Assembly (NCBI RefSeq): GCF_039566955.1
Contig: NZ_CP154796.1
Span: 4,898,001-4,962,000 of the forward strand
Direction of reading: 5' to 3'
DNA: 64,000 nucleotides
DNA from: Micromonospora sp. DSM 45708
GTDB lineage: Bacteria > Actinomycetota > Actinomycetes > Mycobacteriales > Micromonosporaceae
In this document: one piece after another, positions 53,201 to 61,030 of the stretch
How the letters are laid out: each line of letters starts with the position of its first letter
How positions within the stretch are numbered: the first letter of the stretch is position 1
The notes under the pieces: model-generated
What the model was told of the DNA's origin: nothing
The model's input: the letters and a program-made list of their open reading frames with translations, nothing else
The model's database searches: none
Position numbers and translations under genes: made by a program

Positions 53201-56200
53201 TCAGGCGCGCGGCTTCTCCCGCATCTCGAAGGTCTCGATGATGTCGCCGACCTGGACGTTGTTGTAACCGCCCAGCGTCAGACCACACTCGAAGCCTTCG
53301 CGGACCTCGGTCGCGTCGTCCTTGAACCGCTTCAGGGAGCTGATCGTGAGGTTGTCCGCCACGACCGACCCATCCCGCAGCAGCCGCGCCTTGGCGTTGC
53401 GGCGGATGAGGCCGGACCGGACGATACAGCCGGAGATGTTGCCGATCTTGGACGAGCGGAAGACGTCGCGGATCTCCGCGGTGCCCAGCTCGACCTCCTC
53501 GTACTCCGGCTTGAGCAGACCCTTGAGCGCGGCGTCGATCTCCTCGATGGCCTGGTAGATGACCGTGTAGTACCGGATCTCCACGCCCTCGCGGTCGGCG
53601 ATCTCGCGGACCTTGTTGGCGGCCCGCACGTTGAAGCCGATGATCGTGACCGCCTCGGACGAGGCGCTCGCGAGCATGACGTCGCTCTCGGTGATCGCGC
53701 CCACGCCCCGGTGGATGATCCGAAGCTGGACCTCCTCCGGGATGTCGAGGTTGAACAGCGCGTCCTCGAGCGCCTCCACGGAACCGGAGACGTCGCCCTT
53801 GAGCACCAGGTTGAGCGAGGTCTTCTCGCCCTCCTTGAGCTGCTCCATGAGCGTCTCGAGAGTGGCCCGGCCACGGGAGTTGGCGAACGACGCCGCCCGC
53901 CGCCGTGCCTGCCGCTGCTCGGCGATCTGCCGTACGGTGCGGTCGTCCTCGGCGGCCAGGAAGGTGTCACCCGCACCCGGCACCGTGGTCAGACCCAGCA
54001 CCATGACCGGACGCGCCGGCCCGGCCGTGTCGACCGGCTTGCCGTTCTCGTCCAGCATGGCCCGCACCCGGCCGTGCGCCCCACCGGCGACGATGGAGTC
54101 ACCCGCCCGCAGCGTGCCCTTCTGCACCAGCACGGTCGCCACCGCACCCCGGCCCTTGTCCAGGTGCGCCTCGATGGCGACACCCTGCGCCGGCCCGTCG
54201 ATCGGAGCGGTCAGCTCCAGCGACGCGTCGGCGGTCAGCAGGACGGCCTCGAGCAGTTCCTCGATGCCGATGCCGGGCTTGGCGGCCACGTTGACGAACA
54301 TGGTGTCGCCGCCGTACTCCTCGGCGACCAGGCCGTACTCGGTCAGCTGCTGGCGGACCTTGTCCGGGTTCGCCTCCGGCTTGTCGACCTTGTTGACCGC
54401 GACCACGATCGGCACGTCCGCCGCCTTGGCGTGGTTGAGCGCCTCGATGGTCTGCGGCATCACGCCGTCGTCGGCCGCCACCACCAGGATCACGATGTCC
54501 GTCACCTGGGCACCACGGGCACGCATGGCGGTGAACGCCTCGTGACCCGGGGTGTCGATGAAGGTCACCGCGCGGTCCTCGCCCTCGTGCGGGACGTGGA
54601 CCTGGTAGGCGCCGATGTGCTGGGTGATGCCACCCGCCTCGCCGGCCACGACGTTCGCCTTGCGGATCGCGTCGAGCAGCTTGGTCTTACCGTGGTCGAC
54701 GTGACCCATGACGGTCACCACCGGCGCACGGCTGACCAGGCGGTCCGCCGCGACCTCGGCGTCGAGGTCGATGTTGAACTGCGCGAGCAGCTCGCGGTCC
54801 TCGTCCTCCGGGCTGACGATCTGCACGTCGAAGCCGAGGTGCTCGCCCAGCAGCAGCAGCGTCTCGTCGGAGCACGACTGGGTGGCGGTCACCATCTCGC
54901 CCAGGTTGAACATCTCCTGGACCAGCGAACCCGGGTTGGCGTTGATCTTGTCGGCGAAGTCCGACAGCGAAGCGCCACGGGACAGCCGGACGACCTGACC
55001 CTGACCACGGGGCGCGCCCGAGGACATGGTCGGGGCCGACAGGTTGTCGAACTCCTGTCTGCGCTGCTTCTTGGACTTGCGACCGCGGGTCGGCCGACCG
55101 CCGGGACGCCCGAAGGCACCCGCCGCGCCACCACCACGGCCACGACCGCCGCCGCCCGGACGGCCACCGCCGCCGGCCGGACCACCCGGACGGAAACCAC
55201 CGCCGGGCGCGCCGCCGCCACCACCACCGGGACCGCCGCGGTAACCACCGCCACCGCCGGCGCCACCACCGGGACCGCCGCGGTAACCACCGCCACCGCC
55301 GGCGCCACCACCGGGGCCACCGCGGTAGCCACCGCCACCGCCGCCGGGACGACCCGCGCCGCCACCGGGGCCGCCACGACCGCCACCGGGGCCGCCGGGG
55401 CGACCGGTGGTCGGACGCTGGCTCGGCATGGACGCCGGGCTGGGCCGCGGCGGCATGGACGCCGGGCTGGGCCGCGGCGGCATGCCGGCCGGGCTGGGAC
55501 GGGGACCGCCCGCACCGGCGGCCGGCGGACGCTGCTGCTGACCGCCCTGGATGCCGAACGGGTTGTTACCGGCGCCGCGCGCCGGCGGACGACCGCCCGG
55601 CCGGGCACCGGGGCCCTGACCCTGACCCGGACCGCCGGGACGCGCGGCCGGGGAACCCGGACGCGGCGGCATGGCGTTCGGGCCGGGACGCGGGCCGGGA
55701 CGGGGACCGCCCTCGGCCGGGGGCTCCCGGCGGACGGTCTCGCGCTGCTGCTGGCGGGCGGCCTGGGCGGCCTTGACCGCGGCCTCCTGCTCAGCCTTCA
55801 GCGCGGCGGCGCGCGCCTCGGCGGCCGCCACTTCGATGTCGTGCGCGCTCGCCGGCTTGGCGACCGGAGTCGCCGGCTGCGGCGGGCCGGGGACCGGGCC
55901 CTTGGGCTTCGGTCCAGGGGCCGGCGCGGCCGGCCGCCGGGGCGGCATCGGACGGGCCGAGACCCGGGGGGCACCCGGGGTCGGGGTGGGCATGGGGGTC
56001 GGTGCCGGGCCGCTGGGCGCGGCTGTCGGCGGGGCGGCGGGCGCCGGCGAACCGGCGGACGCCACGAACGCGTTCCGCAGCCGTCGGGCGACAGGCGCCT
56101 CGACGGTGCTGGAGGCGGACTTCACGAACTCGCCCATCTCCTTGAGCTTGGCGAGAACGGTCTTGCTTTCGACCCCGAGCTCCTTGGCAAGCTCGTGTAC

Positions 56201-56218
56201 GCGGGCCTTTCCTGCCAC
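53201..56218 (-). CDS. infB: Translation initiation factor IF-2
   Basis: 1005 residues. GTG 56218 ([20 protein letters not shown]) is preferred over GTG 56230 because GAGGAG lies 5 bp upstream and family members start with [12 protein letters not shown]. After the IF2_N domain comes a 350-residue Pro/Gly/Arg linker with tandem repeats, a second IF2_N, and the G domain with GHVDHGKT at 505-512 and [13 protein letters not shown], then domains II-IV. It delivers initiator tRNA to the 30S subunit. The operon order rimP-nusA-ylxR-infB is classical. Confidence 0.97.
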   Translation of the reverse strand: MAGKARVHELAKELGVESKTVLAKLKEMGEFVKSASSTVEAPVARRLRNAFVASAGSPAPAAPPTAAPSGPAPTPMPTPTPGAPRVSARPMPPRRPAAPAPGPKPKGPVPGPPQPATPVAKPASAHDIEVAAAEARAAALKAEQEAAVKAAQAARQQQRETVRREPPAEGGPRPGPRPGPNAMPPRPGSPAARPGGPGQGQGPGARPGGRPPARGAGNNPFGIQGGQQQRPPAAGAGGPRPSPAGMPPRPSPASMPPRPSPASMPSQRPTTGRPGGPGGGRGGPGGGAGRPGGGGGGYRGGPGGGAGGGGGYRGGPGGGAGGGGGYRGGPGGGGGGAPGGGFRPGGPAGGGGRPGGGGRGRGGGAAGAFGRPGGRPTRGRKSKKQRRQEFDNLSAPTMSSGAPRGQGQVVRLSRGASLSDFADKINANPGSLVQEMFNLGEMVTATQSCSDETLLLLGEHLGFDVQIVSPEDEDRELLAQFNIDLDAEVAADRLVSRAPVVTVMGHVDHGKTKLLDAIRKANVVAGEAGGITQHIGAYQVHVPHEGEDRAVTFIDTPGHEAFTAMRARGAQVTDIVILVVAADDGVMPQTIEALNHAKAADVPIVVAVNKVDKPEANPDKVRQQLTEYGLVAEEYGGDTMFVNVAAKPGIGIEELLEAVLLTADASLELTAPIDGPAQGVAIEAHLDKGRGAVATVLVQKGTLRAGDSIVAGGAHGRVRAMLDENGKPVDTAGPARPVMVLGLTTVPGAGDTFLAAEDDRTVRQIAEQRQARRRAASFANSRGRATLETLMEQLKEGEKTSLNLVLKGDVSGSVEALEDALFNLDIPEEVQLRIIHRGVGAITESDVMLASASSEAVTIIGFNVRAANKVREIADREGVEIRYYTVIYQAIEEIDAALKGLLKPEYEEVELGTAEIRDVFRSSKIGNISGCIVRSGLIRRNAKARLLRDGSVVADNLTISSLKRFKDDATEVREGFECGLTLGGYNNVQVGDIIETFEMREKPRA
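55229..55354 (-). repeat. 42-bp tandem repeat inside infB linker
   Basis: Two identical 42-bp units (55229-55270 and 55271-55312) and a third diverged unit (55313-55354) encode 14-residue blocks of the type [14 protein letters not shown] in the disordered linker of IF-2. Just beyond, a shorter repeat ([10 protein letters not shown]) occurs near 55420-55500. Such repeats expand and contract by slippage and do not affect the frame. Confidence 0.85.
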
Positions 56219-56333
56219 TGCACTCCTCACTCCGAGGTCGTGCGGGCAGCACCCGCAGCAACCTCACTCGTGCACTTGAAGCCTGGTCATTTCTGCGACT
56301 TCATCGTGTGCTCATGTCGGTCGTCCTACCTTG

Positions 56334-56648
56334 CTAGCGACCCGCGACCGGTCGGGTTTGACCGCTCGTCGGGGGTTGCGCGTCGACGTGCTCGGCAAGC
56401 GCGCCGTGGTCGGGGACCCCGGCGACCCGCAGTGCCCGCCCGAAGGCGCGGCGCCGCACCGCCTGCGCGAAGCAGGCCGGATTGGGGTGCATGTTCGCTC
56501 CCCGACCCGGCAGTCTGCGGGCCGGATCGGGCCGGAGACTGGTCTGACCAGCCTCGTCACCGACCGCGACGACCCGCAACAACTCGCTGGACGGCGCTCG
56601 TTTCCGGCAGCCCACACAGGTGCGCTCCGGCAGCGCGCGTCGTACCAC
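56334..56648 (-). CDS. YlxR family (DUF448) RNA-binding protein
   Basis: 104 residues. RTCVGCRKRAPSSELLRVV and the region RRLPGRGANMHPNPACFAQA match the YlxR pattern (GRGAYxHxxxxC). YlxR is a small nucleic-acid-binding protein encoded between nusA and infB in most Gram-positives; in some species it modulates RNase P or rRNA transcription. The C-terminus is slightly extended. Gap of 15 bp to nusA. Confidence 0.93.
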   Translation of the reverse strand: MVRRALPERTCVGCRKRAPSSELLRVVAVGDEAGQTSLRPDPARRLPGRGANMHPNPACFAQAVRRRAFGRALRVAGVPDHGALAEHVDAQPPTSGQTRPVAGR

Positions 56649-56663
56649 TGAGAAAGTCTACCC

Positions 56664-57707
56664 CTAGCTGCTCGAGATCGCGCCGCCCGGCTCCCGTACG
56701 TGGTCGGCTCCACCGCGGCCGGCGGCGCCGGAGGACTCCGCGTCGGAGCGGATGTCGATGCGCCAACCGGTCAACCGGGCAGCCAGGCGGGCGTTCTGCC
56801 CCTCCCGGCCGATCGCCAGCGAGAGCTGGAAATCCGGCACGGTGACCCGGGCGGTCCGGCTGGCCAGGTCGACCACCTCGACCCGCAGGGCCTTGGCCGG
56901 CGACAACGCGTTGCCGACGAAAGTGGCCGGGTCGTCCGACCAGTCGATGATGTCGATCTTCTCACCGTGCAGCTCGCTCATCACCGCGCGGACCCGCTGC
57001 CCCATCGGGCCGATGCAGGCGCCCTTGGCGTTGACGCCGGACACGGTCGAGCGTACGGCGATCTTGGTGCGGTGACCTGCCTCACGGGCGATCGCGCCGA
57101 TCTCCACCGTGCCGTCGGCGATCTCCGGCACCTCCAGCGCGAAGAGCTTCTTCACCAGCGCGGGGTGCGACCGGGACAGCGTGATCTGCGGCCCGCGCAT
57201 GCCCTTGGCCACGTGCACGACGATGCAGCGGATCCGCTCGCCGTGCTGCGGGTCCTCGCCCGGGACCTGCTCGGACTGCGGCAGCACGCCCTCCAGCTTG
57301 CCCAGGTCGACGCTGATGATGCCCTTCTCCTTGCGGGCCTCGTGCGCCTGCACCACGCCGGTGACCAGGTCGCCGTCGCGTCCCGCGTACTCACCGAAGT
57401 GCACCTCGTCGGTGGCCTCCCGCAGCCGCTGGAGGATCACCTGCTTGGCGGTCATGGCGGCGATCCGGCCGAAGTCGTGCGGGGTGTCGTCCCACTCCCG
57501 GGTGACCGTGCCGTCGTCGTCCACCTCCTGCGCGTAGACCGAGGCGGCCCCGCTCTTGCGGTCGATCTCCACCCGGGCGTGCGACTCGGCGCCGTCGGTG
57601 TGCCGGTACGCGGTCAGCAGCGCGGTCTCGATCGCCGCGAGGATCGTGTCGAACGGGATCTCCCGCTCGCGCTCCAGGGCGCGCAGCGCCGCGAGGTCGA
57701 TGTTCAC
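56664..57707 (-). CDS. nusA: Transcription termination/antitermination factor NusA
   Basis: 347 residues, the actinobacterial length (no C-terminal AR repeats). N-terminal RNAP-binding domain ([20 protein letters not shown]), S1 domain ([19 protein letters not shown]), KH1 ([21 protein letters not shown] with [14 protein letters not shown]), and KH2 ([21 protein letters not shown]). The start overlaps the rimP stop by 4 bp. It modulates pausing, termination and rRNA antitermination. Confidence 0.97.
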   Translation of the reverse strand: MNIDLAALRALEREREIPFDTILAAIETALLTAYRHTDGAESHARVEIDRKSGAASVYAQEVDDDGTVTREWDDTPHDFGRIAAMTAKQVILQRLREATDEVHFGEYAGRDGDLVTGVVQAHEARKEKGIISVDLGKLEGVLPQSEQVPGEDPQHGERIRCIVVHVAKGMRGPQITLSRSHPALVKKLFALEVPEIADGTVEIGAIAREAGHRTKIAVRSTVSGVNAKGACIGPMGQRVRAVMSELHGEKIDIIDWSDDPATFVGNALSPAKALRVEVVDLASRTARVTVPDFQLSLAIGREGQNARLAARLTGWRIDIRSDAESSGAAGRGGADHVREPGGAISSS

Positions 57708-58369
57708 CTCTCCTCGTCCTCCAGATCTTCTTCGTCGTCGTCGATGTCGGTGTCGGTGTCGTCGTCGAGGTCGGCGTCGGCCAGGTCGTCCAGGCGGGAG
57801 AACTCCACCTGGACCCGGCCGGGCCCGAGCTCGGCGTACGGATGGGCGGCGGGGCCGGCGTCGGTCTCCAGCGTCACGCGCTCGTCGTCGGCGGCGGTGA
57901 CCCGCCCGGTGAGCTGCCGGTCCCCGGCGGCTCCACGGACGGTGACCTTGACCAGCCGGCCGACGTTGCGCCGCCAGTGCCGGGGCAGGGTGAGCGGGCG
58001 GTCCACGCCGGGCGAGCTGACCTCGAGCTGGTACTCGCCGGCGACGATGTCACCGGCGGCCTCCTCGGCGGCGTCCAGCGCGGCGGAGACGGCCCGGGAG
58101 ACGTCCGCGACGGCGTCCAGGCTGATCCCGCCGTCGGCGTCCACGATCACGCGGACCACGTGCCGGCGGCCGGCCCGGGAGACGGAGAGATCCTCCAGGT
58201 CGTAGCCGGCGGTGGTGACCACCGGCTCGATCACCTCGCGCAGCCGGGCCCGGCGGGCGGCGAGATCGCCGCGGGGTGCGCCGCTTCGCTCCGGGCCGCG
58301 GGGGCCGTCGGACCGGCGGGGCCGCCCGGCGGGCCCGGACGACCGGGTGGCACGGCCACGCTGCGTCAT
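57704..58369 (-). CDS. rimP: Ribosome maturation factor RimP
   Basis: 221 residues from ATG 58369 ([15 protein letters not shown]). The N-terminal 35 residues are a basic variable extension; the RimP core follows with [50 protein letters not shown] and [20 protein letters not shown]. The C-terminus is a highly acidic Asp/Glu tail. RimP assists 30S assembly. First gene of the rimP-nusA-ylxR-infB operon, divergent from a Tat lipoprotein gene. Confidence 0.95.
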   Translation of the reverse strand: MTQRGRATRSSGPAGRPRRSDGPRGPERSGAPRGDLAARRARLREVIEPVVTTAGYDLEDLSVSRAGRRHVVRVIVDADGGISLDAVADVSRAVSAALDAAEEAAGDIVAGEYQLEVSSPGVDRPLTLPRHWRRNVGRLVKVTVRGAAGDRQLTGRVTAADDERVTLETDAGPAAHPYAELGPGRVQVEFSRLDDLADADLDDDTDTDIDDDEEDLEDEER

Positions 58370-58558
58370 TCCGCGCACCTCTCTGCTGTTGCCACGGCCC
58401 GTCGGGGCCGTGTTCGTCCGGGCCGGCGTGCGCGGTCGACCCGCCATGCCGGCACGCCACCGGGGCGTCCGCGCCCGGTGGCTGCGCAGAGCGTAACGCC
58501 TGGGCCGGGTGGCGGACCGGGCGGCGCACCGACGACCCTGCCCCACGGGGTGGCGGGG

Positions 58559-59083
58559 ATGGTGTTGACTTGTCCGGTGGGGACCGGCAGAACACCATCC
58601 GACCAGGGCGGAGTAGGGCATTCCCGGCGTGGCTTGCTGCGGGCCGGCGCGCTCGTGGCGCTCGGTGGCGCGGCCACGCCGCTGACTGGTTGTGATCTTT
58701 TCGACCGCGACCGCGAGCCACCGCGGCCGGACGCGCTGGAGCCGCTGGCGGCCGAGGCGCTCGCGCTGGAGGCACGGCACCGGGCCGCCGCCTCCGCCGC
58801 GCCGGCGCTGGCCGCGCGGCTCACCCCGATCGCCGACGCGCACCGGGCGCACGCCGACGAGTTACGCCGGGTGATCGGCCGGCCGGCGCCCTCGGGCACG
58901 CCGGCCGGCCCGTCCGGCACGCCGGCCGACGCTCCGGACGCCGTGCTCGCCGAACTGCGCCGGGCCGAGCAGCAGGGCCACGCGAACGCCGCCAAGGCCG
59001 GCGCGACCGCGCCGGCCGAGCGGGCGGCGCTGCTCGGCTCGATCGCCGCGGCACGGGCGACCCACGTGGAGGCGCTGGCATGA
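58559..59083 (+). CDS. Tat-exported lipoprotein of unknown function, partner of DUF4439 protein
   Basis: 174 residues from ATG 58559. A twin-arginine signal ([17 protein letters not shown], residues 21-37) leads to a lipobox PLTGC with Cys45. The mature part is Ala-rich and helical ([30 protein letters not shown]). The stop overlaps the start of the next, ferritin-like gene by 4 bp (ATGA). In Actinobacteria such a lipoprotein/DUF4439 pair is commonly found beside rimP. Function unknown. Confidence 0.78.
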   Translation: MVLTCPVGTGRTPSDQGGVGHSRRGLLRAGALVALGGAATPLTGCDLFDRDREPPRPDALEPLAAEALALEARHRAAASAAPALAARLTPIADAHRAHADELRRVIGRPAPSGTPAGPSGTPADAPDAVLAELRRAEQQGHANAAKAGATAPAERAALLGSIAAARATHVEALA

Positions 59084-59193
59084 GCGAACGCACCGAGCGC
59101 AGCGAGGGCCGTGAGCGCATGCCCAGCCAGCACGGCATGAGCGAACGCACCGAGCGCAGCGAGGGCCGTGCGGGCATGCCCGTACAACACAGC
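59080..59193 (+). repeat. Tandem duplication of a 57-bp GAGCGAACGCACCGAGCGCAG repeat at a gene start
   Basis: Units 59080-59136 and 59137-59193 share ATGAGCGAACGCACCGAGCG and continue nearly identical for 35 bases, then diverge slightly (CCCAGCCAGCACGGC against CCCGTACAACACAGC). The unit length keeps the reading frame. Short Ser-Glu-Arg-rich repeats of this kind are common at gene starts in this genus. Confidence 0.85.
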
Positions 59194-59634
59194 GTGAACC
59201 CGAGCAGCGGTCCGGCCCGGGCGCTCGGTGACGCGCTCGCCGCCGAGTACGCGGCGGTCTGGGCGTACGGGGTGATCGGCGTGCACCTCACCGACGCGGC
59301 CCGCTCGGCCGCCCGCGCCGCCGAGGCGGCGCACCGCTCCCGCCGGGACGCGCTGCTGCTCCAGCTCGCCGAGGGCGCCGGGGAGGTGCCCGCCGACCGG
59401 GCCGGCTACGCGCTGCCCTACCCGGTGACGGACCGGACGACCGCGCTGCGGCTGGCCGTGGAGATCGAGGAACGGACCGCCGGCCACTGGCGGGCCGCGC
59501 TGCCGCACACCACCGGCGCGGACCGGAACACGGCGCTCGCCGCGCTCACCGACTGCGCGGTGCGGGCCACCCGCTGGCGGCGTACGGCCGGGGTGAGCCC
59601 GGTCACCGTTCCGTTTCCCGGTCGGTCGGCCTGA
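59080..59634 (+). CDS. Ferritin-like DUF4439 domain protein with repeat-derived N-terminal extension
   Basis: 184 residues if started at ATG 59080; GTG 59194 (VNPSSGPARALGDALAAEYA) would give 146 and may be the ancestral start. The first 38 codons are two copies of a 57-bp repeat, each reading [11 protein letters not shown]. The remainder is a four-helix ferritin-like domain of the DUF4439 type (LAAEYAAVWAYGVIGVHL, AAHRSRRDALLLQLAEGAG, LAVEIEERTAGHWRAALP). Metal binding is not established. Coupled to the upstream lipoprotein gene. Confidence 0.83.
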   Translation: MSERTERSEGRERMPSQHGMSERTERSEGRAGMPVQHSVNPSSGPARALGDALAAEYAAVWAYGVIGVHLTDAARSAARAAEAAHRSRRDALLLQLAEGAGEVPADRAGYALPYPVTDRTTALRLAVEIEERTAGHWRAALPHTTGADRNTALAALTDCAVRATRWRRTAGVSPVTVPFPGRSA

Positions 59635-59676
59635 GCGCGACGGCGGTCACCCGGCGGAGCCCTCCGGTTGCGGCGC

Positions 59677-59695
59677 GCATACCAGGTATGCATAC
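59677..59695 (+). promoter_or_regulatory. Probable PadR operator overlapping the promoter
   Basis: GCATACCAGGTATGC (59677-59691) is a dyad with 5-bp arms and overlaps the perfect palindrome GTATGCATAC (59686-59695). It lies 8 bp before the padR ATG, so binding would block transcription or initiation of its own operon. Confidence 0.6.
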
Positions 59696-59703
59696 TCCAG
59701 GCC

Positions 59704-60285
59704 ATGTCCATCCGCCACGGCCTGCTCGCCCTCCTCGAACGTGGCCAGATGTACGGCTACCAGTTGCGTGCGGCGTTCGAGGAGTCGACCGGCTCCACGT
59801 GGCCGCTCAACATCGGGCAGGTCTACACCACGCTGGCCCGGCTGGAACGCGACGGTCTGGTCCGCCCGCTGCCGGAGAACGAGAGCGGGCAGCGGCCGTA
59901 CGAGATCACCGACGCCGGGCGGGCGGACCTGGCACTCTGGTTCGCCACCCCGATCAGCCGGGCCGACCGGCCCCGGGACGAACTGTCGATCAAGTTGGCG
60001 TTGGCGCTGACCACGCCGGGTGTGGACGTCCGGGCGGTGGTGCAGACCCAGCGCAGCGCCACCATGCGCGCGTTGCAGGAGTTCACCCGGTTGAAGTACG
60101 CCAGCGACAAGCCGGAGGATCTGCCCTGGCGGCTGGTGCTGGACGCGATGATCTTCCAGGCCGAGGCCGAGGTGCGGTGGCTCGACCACTGCGAGACCAG
60201 CCTGGTCCGCCATCGCCCGACGGCGAGCCGGCCGGTCGTCCACCCCGAGGCGGTGGACCGGGCCGGTGACGAGGCCCGCCGGTGA
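59704..60285 (+). CDS. PadR family transcriptional regulator
   Basis: 193 residues from ATG 59704. N-terminal winged helix of the PadR type (MSIRHGLLALLERGQMYGYQ, TGSTWPLNIGQVYTTLARLE, RDGLVRPL, PYEITDAGRADL), followed by a helical C-terminal dimerisation domain (PadR_C, Vir_act_alpha_C-like). It heads an operon with an ABC exporter and has a palindromic site at its own start. Such regulators often repress an efflux system until the exported drug binds. Confidence 0.92.
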   Translation: MSIRHGLLALLERGQMYGYQLRAAFEESTGSTWPLNIGQVYTTLARLERDGLVRPLPENESGQRPYEITDAGRADLALWFATPISRADRPRDELSIKLALALTTPGVDVRAVVQTQRSATMRALQEFTRLKYASDKPEDLPWRLVLDAMIFQAEAEVRWLDHCETSLVRHRPTASRPVVHPEAVDRAGDEARR

Positions 60286-60307
60286 CGGGACACGGGAGGC
60301 CACGACG

Positions 60308-61030
60308 ATGAGCGGAGTGCTCGAACTGCGCGACGTGCACCGGACGCACGGCGCGGGCGACGCCGCCGTGCACGCGCTGCGCGGCGTCAGCCTCACCGTG
60401 GCGGCGGGCGAGCTGGTGGCGGTGATGGGCCCCTCCGGGTCCGGCAAGTCCACGCTGCTGGCGCTGGCCGGCGGGCTGGACCGGCCCACCGGCGGCGAGG
60501 TGCTGGTCGAGGGCGAGGCGCTCGGCGGCCTGCCGGCCCGCGAGCTGGCCCGTCTGCGCCGCCGCCGGATCGGGTACGTCTTCCAGGATCTCAACCTGCT
60601 CGGCAGCCTGACCGCGGTGGAGAACGTGGCGCTCCCCCTGGAGCTGGACGGCACCGGAGTGCGGGCGGCCCGCCGGCTGGCCCTGGCCGCGCTGCGCGAG
60701 GTCGACGTCGTGGGGCAGGCGGACCGCTTCCCCGACCAGATGTCCGGTGGTCAGCAGCAGCGGGTGGCGATCGCCCGGGCCCTGGTCGGCGAACGCCGGC
60801 TGGTCCTCGCCGACGAGCCGACCGGCGCGCTGGACTCGCAGGCCGGCGAGGCGGTGCTGCACCTGCTGCGCCGTCGGGTGGACGACGGCGCGGCCGGGGT
60901 GCTGGTCACCCACGAGGCCCGGCATGCCGGCTGGGCGGACCGGGTGGTCTTCCTCCGGGACGGGGTGCTGGTCGACTCGACCGCGCCGCTGGTCGGCATC
61001 GAGCACCTGCTCAGCGGCAGCGGCCGGTGA
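60308..61030 (+). CDS. ABC transporter ATP-binding protein, MacB/LolD type
   Basis: 240 residues from ATG 60308, with GGGAGG upstream. Walker A GPSGSGKST, Q-loop in IGYVFQDLNLLGSLT, signature MSGGQQQRVAIARAL, and Walker B LVLADEPTGALDS are intact. It pairs with the FtsX-like permease encoded next; the stop and start overlap (GTGA at 61027-61030). Likely function: export or mechanotransmission at the membrane, under PadR control. Confidence 0.95.
   Translation: MSGVLELRDVHRTHGAGDAAVHALRGVSLTVAAGELVAVMGPSGSGKSTLLALAGGLDRPTGGEVLVEGEALGGLPARELARLRRRRIGYVFQDLNLLGSLTAVENVALPLELDGTGVRAARRLALAALREVDVVGQADRFPDQMSGGQQQRVAIARALVGERRLVLADEPTGALDSQAGEAVLHLLRRRVDDGAAGVLVTHEARHAGWADRVVFLRDGVLVDSTAPLVGIEHLLSGSGR

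Noticed and set aside
55229..55500. Regularly repeated DNA that could suggest a CRISPR array
   Set aside because: The units are contiguous, without spacers, and encode in-frame Gly/Pro/Arg repeats of the IF-2 linker.
58050..58775. A long minus-strand open frame continuing upstream of rimP and opposite the Tat lipoprotein
   Set aside because: It lacks a start signal and is off-frame to the RimP motifs; the lipoprotein gene on the other strand has a twin-Arg signal and lipobox.
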